Assembly (NCBI GenBank): GCA_964612975.1
Contig: CAZTGC010000001.1
Coordinates: 310,001 to 374,000 of the forward strand
Reading direction: 5' to 3'
DNA: 64,000 nucleotides
From: NZ13-RE01 sp964612975
Lineage (GTDB): Bacteria > Dictyoglomota > Dictyoglomia > Dictyoglomales > Dictyoglomaceae
Part shown: positions 1 through 8,954 of the stretch, piece after piece
Position numbering within the stretch: position 1 is the first letter of the stretch
How the letters are laid out: every line of letters begins with the position of its first letter
Translations under genes and position numbers: made by a program
Notes under the pieces: model-generated
The model's input: only the letters and a program-made list of their open reading frames with translations
Database searches by the model: none
Told to the model about the DNA's origin: nothing

Positions 1-110
1 TCCACTGCAGATTCTTCTATATCCATTCCCCATATATTAAATTTTTCTCTTCTAAAAGCAAGGGCTAAGGAAGTGCCAATAAGTCCTAAACCAATAATTC
101 CAATTTTCAT
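1..110 (-). CDS. tyrA: prephenate dehydrogenase, N-terminal part (cut by window edge)
   Basis: Only the first 36 codons are inside the window. The translation begins MKIGIIGLGLIGTSLALAF, a Rossmann dinucleotide-binding loop (GxGxxG) in the form typical of prephenate/arogenate dehydrogenases, the NAD(P)-dependent enzymes that make the tyrosine precursor. The start codon (108-110) overlaps the stop of the DAHP synthase gene in an ATGA arrangement, so the two are translationally coupled. The shikimate-pathway neighbours support TyrA over other Rossmann dehydrogenases, but the catalytic part is not visible. Confidence 0.75.
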   Translation of the reverse strand, partial: MKIGIIGLGLIGTSLALAFRREKFNIWGMDIEESAV

Positions 111-1132
111 ATATTTTTACCAATCGCTTTAGAAATATTTATAAGATCTTTCATGAGATTCTCAAAGGCAGGAAAGTTTAAAGACTGAGGTCCATCGGAT
201 AAGGCTTTTTCAGGATTTGGATGAACCTCTACGATTAAGCCATCAGCCCCACATGCAACTGCTGCCTTTGACATGCTGGGTACTAATTTATAGCTTCCTG
301 TTCCATGACTGGGATCAACAAAAACAGGTAAATGGGTCTTTTCTTTTAAAGTAGGAACAATAGCTAAGTCTAAAGTATTTCTTGAAAAATCAGAAAAAGT
401 TCTTATTCCCCTTTCGCAAAGAATTACCTCACTGTTTCCTCCCAGTAATATATACTCTGCAGCAAAAAGAAATTCTTCCAAAGTAGCAGAAAGTCCCCTT
501 TTTAGAAGCACTGGTTTTCTAATCTTTCCTACTTCCTTCAATAGAGTGAAATTTTGCATATTTCTTGCGCCTATTTGTACTATATCTATATAATCCAATG
601 CCTTTTCCAGATCCCTTGGATCCACTATTTCAGTTATTACTGGAATCTGAAATTCTTCTTTGACTTCATAAAGAATTTTTAGCCCATCAATTCCTAAACC
701 TTGAAAACTGTAAGGAGATGTTCTTGGCTTAAAGACTCCTCCCCTTAATATTTTAGCTCCCTTTTCCTTTACAAATTTTGCTGTTTCCCTTAACTGTTCT
801 TTACCTTCTACTGCACAGGGGCCAGCCATGATAACTACAGTGTTTCCTCCAATTTCTATATCATTAATATAAACCTTTGTCCCCTCAGATTTTAACTCTC
901 TTAGAGTCAATTTATATGGTGTTAGAATTGGGATGACCTTTTCTACAAAGGGAAGGACTTCTATCTGTTCCATTATTAAGATCTTTTCTTCCATTATCTT
1001 TTCACCAATAGCTCCGATTACAGTTCTTGTTTCTCCCCTTGATATATGAGCCCCATAATTAAACTCCTTTAATTTATCAACTATCTTCTGGATATCTTCA
1101 TCGGTGGCATTAGGTTTTAGCACTATTATCAT
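107..1132 (-). CDS. aroF: 3-deoxy-7-phosphoheptulonate (DAHP) synthase
   Basis: This enzyme condenses phosphoenolpyruvate and erythrose-4-phosphate in the first step of the shikimate pathway. The protein has 341 residues. About 70 N-terminal residues form the ferredoxin-like regulatory domain seen in the Thermotoga-type enzyme, followed by the KDO8P/DAHP synthase barrel. Visible motifs are GPCAVEG (104-110), KPRTSP (135-140) and, later, the metal-binding Cys in LCERGIRTF. The N-terminal domain is the part that binds aromatic amino acids for feedback control in this subfamily. The gene lies 4 bases after aroB and overlaps tyrA. Confidence 0.95.
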   Translation of the reverse strand: MIIVLKPNATDEDIQKIVDKLKEFNYGAHISRGETRTVIGAIGEKIMEEKILIMEQIEVLPFVEKVIPILTPYKLTLRELKSEGTKVYINDIEIGGNTVVIMAGPCAVEGKEQLRETAKFVKEKGAKILRGGVFKPRTSPYSFQGLGIDGLKILYEVKEEFQIPVITEIVDPRDLEKALDYIDIVQIGARNMQNFTLLKEVGKIRKPVLLKRGLSATLEEFLFAAEYILLGGNSEVILCERGIRTFSDFSRNTLDLAIVPTLKEKTHLPVFVDPSHGTGSYKLVPSMSKAAVACGADGLIVEVHPNPEKALSDGPQSLNFPAFENLMKDLINISKAIGKNI

Positions 1133-1136
1133 TTTT

Positions 1137-2210
1137 TCACTCCTCCTTTTTATCTATAACTTCTTTCACCAAATCTAAAGGTATTTCTTCATTTATAAAA
1201 ACTTCTCCAATTCTCAAAGGAAGAATAAATCTAATTTTTTTAGATGAGACCTTCTTATCCCTCATAATATAAGGCAATAAAGAAGAAAAATTATAGGGAA
1301 GATCAAGTGAAAAATCAAATTTTAAGAGAAGATTTTTTATTCTAAGATAAGTATCTTCGGAACAATAGTTAAGAAGGTAGGATATTTTTGTAGCCAAAGA
1401 CATTCCTATAGCTACTGCTTCCCCATGTAAAAATTTATTAAATCTTCCCTTTGCCTCAATAGCATGTCCTATGGTATGTCCAAAGTTTAATATCATTCTT
1501 AGGTTTCTCTCTTTTTCATCTTTTTCTACTACATATTTTTTACACAAAATACTTTCTTTAATAATATAGGTGAGAGCTTTTTCATCTCTTTTTAAGACTT
1601 TTTCGTAATTTTTATCTAAGAAATCAAATAATTCTTTATTTAGAATAACCCCATATTTAATAACCTCTGCTAAACCACTCTTAAATTCCCTATCTGGTAA
1701 AGTATCTAAAGTCTTTATATCAATAAATACTGCCCTAGGATGATAAAAAGCACCTACAAGATTCTTTCCTTCAGGAATATTTATTCCTACCTTTCCTCCA
1801 ATAGAGCTATCTACTTGGGAAAGTAAGGTAGTAGGAATTTGAATATAATCTACCCCTCGTAAATAGGTTGCAGAGATAAAACCTGCTAAGTCTCCTATGA
1901 CGCCTCCTCCCAAGGCTACTATTACAGACCTTCTATCAGTGTTAGTCTGGGCAAGAGTTCGATGAATTTTAATAAATTCTTTAAAAGATTTACTTCTTTC
2001 TCCTGATGGGACAAATATAAAATTTGGTTCTATATTTTTCTTTTCCAAACCCTCTTTAACCTCTTCCCCATATTGCCAAGCTAAGAAGGGATGAGTAATT
2101 ATAAAAACAGAAGAATAATTAAGAAAATGAAATGGAATAGAGGAAAGATAATTTTTTCCAATATATATAGAATATTCATTCTGAGGTATATTTACTCTGA
2201 TTTCTTCCAT
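1137..2210 (-). CDS. aroB: 3-dehydroquinate synthase
   Basis: The protein converts DAHP to 3-dehydroquinate using NAD and a divalent metal. Its 357 residues match the usual family length. The nucleotide-binding GGGVIGDLAGF segment, IPTTLLSQVDSSIGGK and the metal-site FGHTIGHAIE are all present. The start overlaps the aroC end by 19 bases, and the stop lies 4 bases before the aroF start, so this is the middle of a tight aromatic operon. Confidence 0.96.
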   Translation of the reverse strand: MEEIRVNIPQNEYSIYIGKNYLSSIPFHFLNYSSVFIITHPFLAWQYGEEVKEGLEKKNIEPNFIFVPSGERSKSFKEFIKIHRTLAQTNTDRRSVIVALGGGVIGDLAGFISATYLRGVDYIQIPTTLLSQVDSSIGGKVGINIPEGKNLVGAFYHPRAVFIDIKTLDTLPDREFKSGLAEVIKYGVILNKELFDFLDKNYEKVLKRDEKALTYIIKESILCKKYVVEKDEKERNLRMILNFGHTIGHAIEAKGRFNKFLHGEAVAIGMSLATKISYLLNYCSEDTYLRIKNLLLKFDFSLDLPYNFSSLLPYIMRDKKVSSKKIRFILPLRIGEVFINEEIPLDLVKEVIDKKEE

Positions 2211-3358
2211 AATCTCTCCTCAAGATATCTTTTATAATTCTCATAGTTTCTTTTAATTTCATAAATATGATCTCCAGAAAACTTTTTTAAAAATTCCGAG
2301 GCAATAACCCAAGATACCATTGACTCTGCTATAATACATATTGCAGGAACAACGCATATATCACTTCTTTCATAAAAACTTTCTTTTATTTTTTTCTCCT
2401 TAAAGTCAAAGGACAATAAAGGTCTTCTTAAAGTGGGAATGGGTTTAACTATTCCCCTTATGAATATATCCTCTCCATTGGAAACCCCTCCCTCTATACC
2501 TCCCATATAATTTGTTTTTCTCCTAATTTTTCCATTTTCTTCTATAAAGGAATCAAGAACCTCAGATCCTTTCTTCCTTGACGTTAAGAATGCTTCTCCA
2601 ATTTCTACACCCTTTACCGATGGAATGCTTATAATAGCTTGAGCTAACAATCCATCTAATCTTCTGTCCCAATGAACATAACTTCCAACTCCTGGTGGTA
2701 CATTTTTAACTAAAACCACAAAAGTTCCTCCTATGGTGTCTTTCTCATCTATTGTTTTATTTATTAATATTTCTACTTCTTTTTCGGTCTCCTTATTTAC
2801 CCATCTTAAACTGGAACTTTCTACTCTCTCCTTAATTTCATTCCAAGATAGATTTTCAAATTTATCTTCGATTCCTCCTATGGATTCTGTATAGCTTAAC
2901 GTTTCTATATTAAATTCTTTCAATAAGATTTTTGTAAAAGTACCAATTGCAACCCTAATTGCGGTTTCTCTGGCGCTGGCTCTCTCCAAAACATTTCTTA
3001 TATCTTCAGAATAATATTTTAGGGCTCCAGCAAGATCTGCATGTCCAGGACGAGGTATTGTAATAGGATCAGCAATAATCTCTCCTGTAATATTCATAAC
3101 CTTTTTCCAATTTTCCCAATCTTTATTAATTATTCTTAAGGTTATGGGGGAACCTAAGGTATATCCTCCTCTTACTCCTGAAAGGATCTCTACCTCATCT
3201 TTCTCAATCTTCATTCTTTCTCCTCTTCCATAAGTCCTTTGCCTTTTTTCCAATTCTTTATTTATTTCATCAATAGAAATTTTAATACCTGCAGGAAATC
3301 CCTCAATTATCGCAGTTAGACATGGACCATGAGACTCTCCAGCAGTTAAAAAGCGCAT
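2192..3358 (-). CDS. aroC: chorismate synthase
   Basis: This is the last common step of aromatic synthesis, converting EPSP to chorismate with reduced FMN. The protein has 388 residues. It shows the N-terminal GESHGP signature, RPGHADLAG and the RASARETA motif that lines the flavin and substrate site, then the RRPLLSFDFK segment. All are diagnostic of AroC. The start is inside the aroE reading frame (13-base overlap). aroA, aroD/Q and aroK are not in the window. Confidence 0.96.
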   Translation of the reverse strand: MRFLTAGESHGPCLTAIIEGFPAGIKISIDEINKELEKRQRTYGRGERMKIEKDEVEILSGVRGGYTLGSPITLRIINKDWENWKKVMNITGEIIADPITIPRPGHADLAGALKYYSEDIRNVLERASARETAIRVAIGTFTKILLKEFNIETLSYTESIGGIEDKFENLSWNEIKERVESSSLRWVNKETEKEVEILINKTIDEKDTIGGTFVVLVKNVPPGVGSYVHWDRRLDGLLAQAIISIPSVKGVEIGEAFLTSRKKGSEVLDSFIEENGKIRRKTNYMGGIEGGVSNGEDIFIRGIVKPIPTLRRPLLSFDFKEKKIKESFYERSDICVVPAICIIAESMVSWVIASEFLKKFSGDHIYEIKRNYENYKRYLEERLWKKSE

Positions 3359-4197
3359 AGGTATTTATCTCCTTCTTTTTTAAGAAGCTCAAAGGGAGGT
3401 ATAATACCAAACCAATTTTTCCAAGCAAAAATACCTTGATAAATTAGCATATCTAAACCATTTTTCCAAGGAATCTTTAGATTTTCAGCCTGAATTATTA
3501 ATGGGGTTTTATATGGATTATAGATTATATCATAAACAAAATATATTTTATCCTTTGAGAATTTATCTATCTTAAAAGGAGAAGTTCTCCCATCTAATCC
3601 CAAGGATGTGGTATTTATAAGTATAAAATAATCTTCGGAAAAACCTTCTTTTTCCTCCCAAGGAATAAATTCCAATTTTAGATAGGGATAATAATATTTC
3701 AAGTCTTTTATCAAATTTTCTCCCTTTTCTTTTGTTCTATTTGTAATATAAATCTTTTGAACCCCGTATTCTGCTAAGGAAAAACCTATAGCTCTACCGG
3801 CACCACCCGCTCCTAATACTAAATAAGGGATATCCTTTGGAAATTTTAAATCCTCTAAGGTTTTTATAAAACCAGGAACATCAGTATTATCTCCATACCA
3901 TCTTCCCTCTCTAATGGCTATTGTATTTACTGCTTTAACCCTTTGAGATAAAGGAGAAATCTCATCAACATATGAGATTACTAATTCCTTATAGGGAATA
4001 GTAACGTTTAATCCATATAGGGGAACATATTTCAATCCTTCTAAGGCTTTACAAATACTTTCCAACGGAATAGGAATATTTAGGTAAATTGCAGGAATTC
4101 CTAATTGTTTAAAGGCAAAATTATGCAACATAAAGGATATAGAATGTTCTAGAGGATATCCTATTAAACCTAAAATTTTCATCTCTTGTGAAATCAT
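3346..4197 (-). CDS. aroE: shikimate dehydrogenase
   Basis: The NADPH-dependent enzyme reduces 3-dehydroshikimate to shikimate. The protein is 283 residues, normal for AroE. It has GLIGYPLEHSIS (substrate loop), NVTIPYKE with the catalytic Lys, the NTDVPGF Asp and the Rossmann GAGGAGRAIG. It is the first gene of the aro operon. A GGGAAAGGA ribosome binding site precedes the ATG, and a consensus promoter lies at 4231-4259. Confidence 0.95.
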   Translation of the reverse strand: MISQEMKILGLIGYPLEHSISFMLHNFAFKQLGIPAIYLNIPIPLESICKALEGLKYVPLYGLNVTIPYKELVISYVDEISPLSQRVKAVNTIAIREGRWYGDNTDVPGFIKTLEDLKFPKDIPYLVLGAGGAGRAIGFSLAEYGVQKIYITNRTKEKGENLIKDLKYYYPYLKLEFIPWEEKEGFSEDYFILINTTSLGLDGRTSPFKIDKFSKDKIYFVYDIIYNPYKTPLIIQAENLKIPWKNGLDMLIYQGIFAWKNWFGIIPPFELLKKEGDKYLCAF

Positions 4198-4230
4198 AAA
4201 AATCCTTTCCCTGAAGGTAAATTTTGGATT

Positions 4231-4259
4231 AATTTATCAAAAAATTAATGTATTGTCAA
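4231..4259 (-). promoter_or_regulatory. sigma-A type promoter of the aro operon
   Basis: On the minus strand, TTGACA (4254-4259) is followed after exactly 17 bases by TAAATT (4231-4236), about 35 bases ahead of the aroE start. It separates the aro operon from the min genes, whose last member ends at 4363. The 4198-4362 interval otherwise holds only AT-rich sequence and short palindromes. Confidence 0.75.
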
Positions 4260-4362
4260 TTTATAAGAAAAAAAATAGAATACTATTTCACTTATAAAGT
4301 TTTGATAATAGGAAATATACGAATAAGCATAATCAGGATAAAATTTTATCTTTATTTATTTC

Positions 4363-4605
4363 CTATTTAAAAATAGGTATATCTATTCTCAATATTACCT
4401 GGTTATCCTTTTGAGAAAAATCTATAGTCAAATTGTTAATATCAAAATTAGAATATTTAGATACTGTTCTAACTAAGTCCTCTTTTAAAGTATCCACTAA
4501 TCCAGGATCTAAATGGGCTCTATCGTATACTAACATGACCTGAAGTCTCTCCTTTGCTATATCCCTTGGAGACTTATGCCTTCCACCAACATCAAAAATA
4601 GGCAT
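4363..4605 (-). CDS. minE: cell division topological specificity factor MinE
   Basis: MinE stimulates the MinD ATPase and drives Min localisation, which keeps the division ring away from the poles. The protein is 80 residues, close to the family norm. It has the KERLQVMLVYDRAHLDPG anti-MinCD segment and a C-terminal beta-rich dimerisation part. It follows minD by 12 bases and is the last gene of the long cell-shape operon. The N-terminal part before KERLQ is short but includes the region that becomes the membrane-binding helix in homologues. Confidence 0.93.
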   Translation of the reverse strand: MPIFDVGGRHKSPRDIAKERLQVMLVYDRAHLDPGLVDTLKEDLVRTVSKYSNFDINNLTIDFSQKDNQVILRIDIPIFK

Positions 4606-4617
4606 TTTTCCATCCTC

Positions 4618-5412
4618 CTAAATATTAAAAAACTTTTTCAATCTGTCTATGAAGTTAGATTCTGTAAATAGATTATTCCAATCTACATTTTCACCTAAAA
4701 TACAATCAACAATTAATCTAAAAGCTAATCCTGCTTTATTTTTATTATTATTAAAAATTATTGGCTCTCCTTTATTTATACTTATAATTATTCCATCATC
4801 CTCAGGAATAATTCCCAAAAGCTTTATTGCCAGAATTTCTAATACATCTTCTATACTTAACATATCTCCCTTCTTAATCATATCAAGTCTTACCCTATTT
4901 ATGATAAGAACTGGATCTTTAAACCCATTTGCCTCCAATAAGCCAATAATCCTATCTGCATCCCTTACCGCTGCAACTTCAGGAGTAGTTATAACTACTG
5001 CATAATCCGCACCAGCAATAGCATTTTTGAAACCTTGTTCTATTCCTGCAGGACAATCAATTAGAATATAATCAAAGGATGGTCTTAAACTATCGATTAT
5101 TTCAATCATTTGATCCCTATTAATAGCATCCTTTTCCCGAGTTTGTGCAGCTGGAAGAAGATACAAATTAGATAATCTTTTATCTCTTATTAAAGCCTGT
5201 TTCCATTGACATTTTTTTTCAGCAACATCTACTATATTGTATACTATCCTATTTTCTAATCCCAAGAGAAGATCTAAATTTCTTAATCCAATATCAGTAT
5301 CCAATAAAACCACCTTGTATCCTTTCATGGCTAAACCAGTTCCAATATTTGCTACCGCTGTAGTTTTTCCAACACCCCCTTTTCCTGAAGTTAACACAAA
5401 GGCTTTACCCAT
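4618..5412 (-). CDS. minD: septum site-determining ATPase MinD
   Basis: This is a membrane-cycling ParA-family ATPase of the Min system. The 264 residues contain the deviant Walker A motif KGGVGKTT (about 11-18), the DTDIGLRNLD switch I region and the IDCPAGIEQGF Walker B/switch II region. The C-terminus, NFIDRLKKFFNI, is an amphipathic helix of the kind that anchors ATP-bound MinD to the membrane. It sits between minC and minE with only 10-12 base gaps. Confidence 0.97.
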   Translation of the reverse strand: MGKAFVLTSGKGGVGKTTAVANIGTGLAMKGYKVVLLDTDIGLRNLDLLLGLENRIVYNIVDVAEKKCQWKQALIRDKRLSNLYLLPAAQTREKDAINRDQMIEIIDSLRPSFDYILIDCPAGIEQGFKNAIAGADYAVVITTPEVAAVRDADRIIGLLEANGFKDPVLIINRVRLDMIKKGDMLSIEDVLEILAIKLLGIIPEDDGIIISINKGEPIIFNNNKNKAGLAFRLIVDCILGENVDWNNLFTESNFIDRLKKFFNI

Positions 5413-5422
5413 TTTTTCCCTC

Positions 5423-6010
5423 CTACAAAACGTTAATACTTATTTTTAATTTATTATCTTCAATATACACCCAATATCCAAAGGAGGAATCTAATATTTT
5501 TTCTTCCACCCAAACTACATTAGCAATTTGCATATGTATTGGACTTAAACTTAACCCAAAAATTAAAGCCTTCTTATTTTTTTCTATCCCCGCATAAACC
5601 GAACCCCTAATTTTCCCTAGAACAAAAATACTTTTTTCACTTACAACTTCTGCCCCTGGATTAACATCTCCAATAATTAAAAGACTATATTTAGAATGTA
5701 ACCTTTGACCGTTTCTTATGGGTCCTATAATAATTTGGGCTATATTTTTATCTACTAATTTTGATACAAAAATTTCTTTATATAGTATTATACCAAATTC
5801 TTTAAAAATTTTTTGTTGAAAATTAATCCAATCTTTTTCATCTACTTTTTTATCCTTTAAATCAACATTTATAGAAGATCCTCTTAAAAATTCTCCCTTT
5901 TCCCTTAATTCTTCACATATAAGCTCTTTAATTTCTTCCCATGTTAAATAAGGATCAATAATAAGTTTTAGTCCTTCTTTTATATCTCCTTTAATAAATA
6001 TCTTTCCCAA
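5423..6010 (-). CDS. minC: septum site-determining protein MinC
   Basis: MinC is the FtsZ-polymerisation inhibitor recruited by MinD. The protein has 195 residues: an N-terminal alpha/beta domain (about 1-90), then the right-handed beta-helix domain with GDVNPGAEVVSEKSIFVLGKI and RGSVYAG, the conserved MinD-binding and dimer face. The start overlaps the mrdA end by 20 bases. The N-terminal domain is poorly conserved, as is usual for this family. Confidence 0.92.
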   Translation of the reverse strand: MGKIFIKGDIKEGLKLIIDPYLTWEEIKELICEELREKGEFLRGSSINVDLKDKKVDEKDWINFQQKIFKEFGIILYKEIFVSKLVDKNIAQIIIGPIRNGQRLHSKYSLLIIGDVNPGAEVVSEKSIFVLGKIRGSVYAGIEKNKKALIFGLSLSPIHMQIANVVWVEEKILDSSFGYWVYIEDNKLKISINVL

Positions 6011-7745
6011 CTTTCTCTCCCTCTCTCTTCTCTAAATATGTAATGATCTCCTTTGCCATTGGAGCACATTTTCCACCACCACTTTTTCCATGTTCCACAA
6101 AAATCGTTATCACATATCTGGGATTTTCCCATGGAAAAAAAGCTCCAAACCATGCATGACTTTCCCCATGGGGATTTTGTGCAGTCCCTGTTTTTCCCCC
6201 TACGCTCCAAATTTTACCCTTAGCAGATATTCCCGTTCCTCTTTCTACCACCAATCTCATCCCTTCTTTAAGGATTTTCCAACTTTCAGGCTTTAAAGAA
6301 ACTTTTCTTATAATCTCAGGCTCAAATGTCTTAACATCCTTCCCATCATAATTTACAATTTTCTTAACCAAGTGAGGTCTATATCCTATTCCCTCTGTCG
6401 CAATAATACTTATCATAAGATGAATCTCCATAGGGGTGGTTAAAATATATCCTTGTCCTATAGACATATTTAAAGTGTCTCCTAAAAACCAAGATTCCTT
6501 TAATTTATTTTTTTTCCATTCTGGGGAGGGAATCAGTCCATTTACTTCTCCTGATAGATCTATACCTGTTTTATCTCCTAATCCAAAATCCTTAGCCATT
6601 TTTGATATATCTTCAGGTCCAACTCTTAATCCTAAATTATAAAACACCACATTACAAGATTGAGCTATACCTTCCCAAAAATCAACATAGCCATGTCCTC
6701 CCTCTTTCCAACAACCGAAAAAATTTTTTCCTACTTTTATTCCTCCAGAACAGTAAAATTTTTCTTTTAAGGAAACTTTTCCCCTTTCTAAGGCAGATAA
6801 AGCTACAATGAGTTTAAAGATTGAACCCGGAGGATAAAGACTTGAAATCGATCTATTATTTAAAGGATTTTTTGGATTGTTTACAAGTTCCTCCCATTCA
6901 CTCTTTGAAAATCCCATAACAAACTTATTAGGATCAAAATCAGGATGACTAACTAAGGCTAAAATTTCTCCACTCCATAATTCCGATATAATTATTGCTC
7001 CTACATTTTCACCTAATACTTTCTCAGAAAGTTCTTGTAAATCCTTATCAATAGTAAGCACTAAATTGTATCCTGGTTCGGGCTCTTTACTTGGAAGAAT
7101 TTTATACTTCCTTCTATTTGAAAAAAGCTCTATACTTCTATATCCCTTTCTTCCCCTCAGATATTTTTCATATATCTTTTCTATTCCTAACTTTCCCACT
7201 ATATCGCCAAGAGAGTAATCAAGATCTTCCCCATGAATAAGTTCTTCCTTTCCTATCTCTCCTATGTGTCCTAAGATATGAGATACCATATCCCCATAGG
7301 GATAAATCCTCTCAAGCTCCATATTAATAACAAATGAGGGTAATTTTTCTCTATTACTCTCTAATAAGGAAATTTCTTTATGATTGAGATTTTTCTTTAA
7401 GAGAATCGCTGGTGTGTATGATTTAATTCCTTTAATTTTTTTTTCTAAATCTTCAGGAGAAAAATCAAGAATTCTTGATAAATTTTTATACTTATTTTTG
7501 TCAAAATTGTAGGGAGGGACAAGATATACTGAGTATTTCACCTTATTTGTAGCAAGCATTTCTCCATTCCTGTCTAGGATTAATCCCCGAGGAGAAGGTA
7601 TGATTATAAATTTAAGATAATTTTTTTTTGAAAGTTCTTCATAAAAATCTCCATTTATTATTTGGATATAAAAAAGTTTAAAAGCCAATATTAATAATAG
7701 AAAATTAATTATATACAAAAAAAATTTAGGTTTCTTCATAACCAA
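5991..7745 (-). CDS. mrdA: penicillin-binding protein 2 (elongasome transpeptidase)
   Basis: This class B PBP cross-links peptidoglycan during cell elongation, together with MreBCD and RodA. The 584 residues begin with one membrane anchor (about 8-28), then the dimerisation domain (PRGLILDRNG at about 52-61) and the transpeptidase domain. The catalytic motifs are SIFK with Ser308 and Lys311, SCN at 363-365 and KTG at 518-520. It overlaps mreD by 20 bases. A second in-frame ATG two codons downstream could be the true start. No rodA is seen in the window. Confidence 0.94.
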   Translation of the reverse strand: MVMKKPKFFLYIINFLLLILAFKLFYIQIINGDFYEELSKKNYLKFIIIPSPRGLILDRNGEMLATNKVKYSVYLVPPYNFDKNKYKNLSRILDFSPEDLEKKIKGIKSYTPAILLKKNLNHKEISLLESNREKLPSFVINMELERIYPYGDMVSHILGHIGEIGKEELIHGEDLDYSLGDIVGKLGIEKIYEKYLRGRKGYRSIELFSNRRKYKILPSKEPEPGYNLVLTIDKDLQELSEKVLGENVGAIIISELWSGEILALVSHPDFDPNKFVMGFSKSEWEELVNNPKNPLNNRSISSLYPPGSIFKLIVALSALERGKVSLKEKFYCSGGIKVGKNFFGCWKEGGHGYVDFWEGIAQSCNVVFYNLGLRVGPEDISKMAKDFGLGDKTGIDLSGEVNGLIPSPEWKKNKLKESWFLGDTLNMSIGQGYILTTPMEIHLMISIIATEGIGYRPHLVKKIVNYDGKDVKTFEPEIIRKVSLKPESWKILKEGMRLVVERGTGISAKGKIWSVGGKTGTAQNPHGESHAWFGAFFPWENPRYVITIFVEHGKSGGGKCAPMAKEIITYLEKREGEKVGKDIY

Positions 7746-8181
7746 CCTTTTCTAAGTATTTTGGTAAGAATAAATAGAAGGGTAAAAAGGAAATTATATT
7801 AAATGCAGAAAAAAACAAAGTCCTTTTAAGAAGATTTAAGTTAAAAAGAGAATCTAAATTCCAAAAAATTAAAGACAAAAAACTAAGAGTAATTACTAAA
7901 ACAAAGGAAAAACTTTTATGAACAAGAAAAAGCCTTTTATTCCAGAGACTCATTACAAAATATAAAATTAGCCAAAATATTAAAAAAATATAAAATGGGT
8001 TACGAGAGAAGATTGTTTCACAAAAAGAAAAATATAAAATAAATTCCTTCTTTAAAAGCCCCTTTAATACTAAAAATATGAAAAATATAAGTAAAAGATG
8101 AGTTCTAAAATCACCAAAAATTAATGAATTTTGAAGTAAAGAAAAGATAGGAGGGAAAATAAAGATTAATACTTTTTGCAA
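7726..8181 (-). CDS. mreD: rod shape-determining membrane protein MreD
   Basis: The 151-residue protein is almost entirely hydrophobic, with about five predicted membrane segments and very little soluble sequence. Sequence identity alone is weak, as is normal for MreD. The call rests on its position between mreC and mrdA, its length and its membrane character. Its start overlaps the mreC end by 16 bases. It probably links MreC and PBP2 in the elongasome. Confidence 0.85.
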   Translation of the reverse strand: MQKVLIFIFPPIFSLLQNSLIFGDFRTHLLLIFFIFLVLKGLLKKEFILYFSFCETIFSRNPFYIFLIFWLILYFVMSLWNKRLFLVHKSFSFVLVITLSFLSLIFWNLDSLFNLNLLKRTLFFSAFNIISFLPFYLFLPKYLEKVGYEET

Positions 8182-8954
8182 ATTACCACCCCTTCTAAAT
8201 TAGAAAAATCGTAAAAGGGTAGTACTTTTAATTTTGGTAGAAAATGACTTAAATTTCTATTTACCTCCTCAATATAACCTACTTTTAAACCATAAGGAAT
8301 AGATTCATCGACTCCAGAAGTTATTACATGATACCCTTTTTTAATTCCATTATCTGAAAATAAGTATGATATTTCCATATAATCTAACGCTCCTTTTATA
8401 ACTCCTTGATCCTTAGTTTCATATATAATAACTCCCACAGAAAAAGATGGATTAAATATAGACTTTATTTCAGAATAATTCTTCCCTGCGTATTCAATTA
8501 CACCAATTAATTGATCTTTATAAATTATTGGCATGTTTTCCTCTATTCCATCTTTTTTACCTTTATTTATTCTAAAATTTAAATTCCAATTTATAGGATC
8601 CCTACCAATTATTAAAGCAGGAATTAATTCGTAATTTTCCATTTTTAAATTTTTAATCCAAGAAAAATCTTGAAGTCTCTTCATATTTTCTATAGATATT
8701 TTTAAATTAATATTTTCTTTGTATAAACTTTCAGCTTCCTTCTGCCAATAATCCTTTTCTTTTTCTAAACTTTTATATATAGTTAAAAAATCATATAAAT
8801 TCTTTCTAAATTCTCTAATACTTCTTAAAAACTGAAAAAAGTAATCCTGAATATAAGCTACTCCTTCCTCTATAGATTTTTCTTCCCAAGAGATAAATAT
8901 TAATAAAAAAATTAATACTAAAATCTTTAACTTTAGTCTTCTTCTATTATTCAT
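8166..8954 (-). CDS. mreC: rod shape-determining protein MreC
   Basis: The 262-residue protein has a single N-terminal membrane segment, a coiled-coil stretch (about 60-100, rich in Lys/Glu/Leu) and a C-terminal beta-barrel region. That region includes PALIIGRDPINWN, INKGKKDGI and the later VITSGVDESIPYGLKVG, the recognisable MreC signatures. MreC is the periplasmic scaffold that activates PBP2. The start codon overlaps the mreB stop (TAATG), indicating coupled translation. Confidence 0.94.
   Translation of the reverse strand: MNNRRRLKLKILVLIFLLIFISWEEKSIEEGVAYIQDYFFQFLRSIREFRKNLYDFLTIYKSLEKEKDYWQKEAESLYKENINLKISIENMKRLQDFSWIKNLKMENYELIPALIIGRDPINWNLNFRINKGKKDGIEENMPIIYKDQLIGVIEYAGKNYSEIKSIFNPSFSVGVIIYETKDQGVIKGALDYMEISYLFSDNGIKKGYHVITSGVDESIPYGLKVGYIEEVNRNLSHFLPKLKVLPFYDFSNLEGVVICKKY

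Noticed and set aside
4336..4349. Perfect AT palindrome GATAAAATTTTATC between minE and aroE
   Set aside because: In sequence this AT-rich it can arise by chance, and it lacks a U-run in the minE direction for a terminator.
5980..6210. Open frame opposite in phase to mrdA and minC
   Set aside because: It lies fully inside the mrdA 3' end in another frame and its composition is unlike a folded protein.
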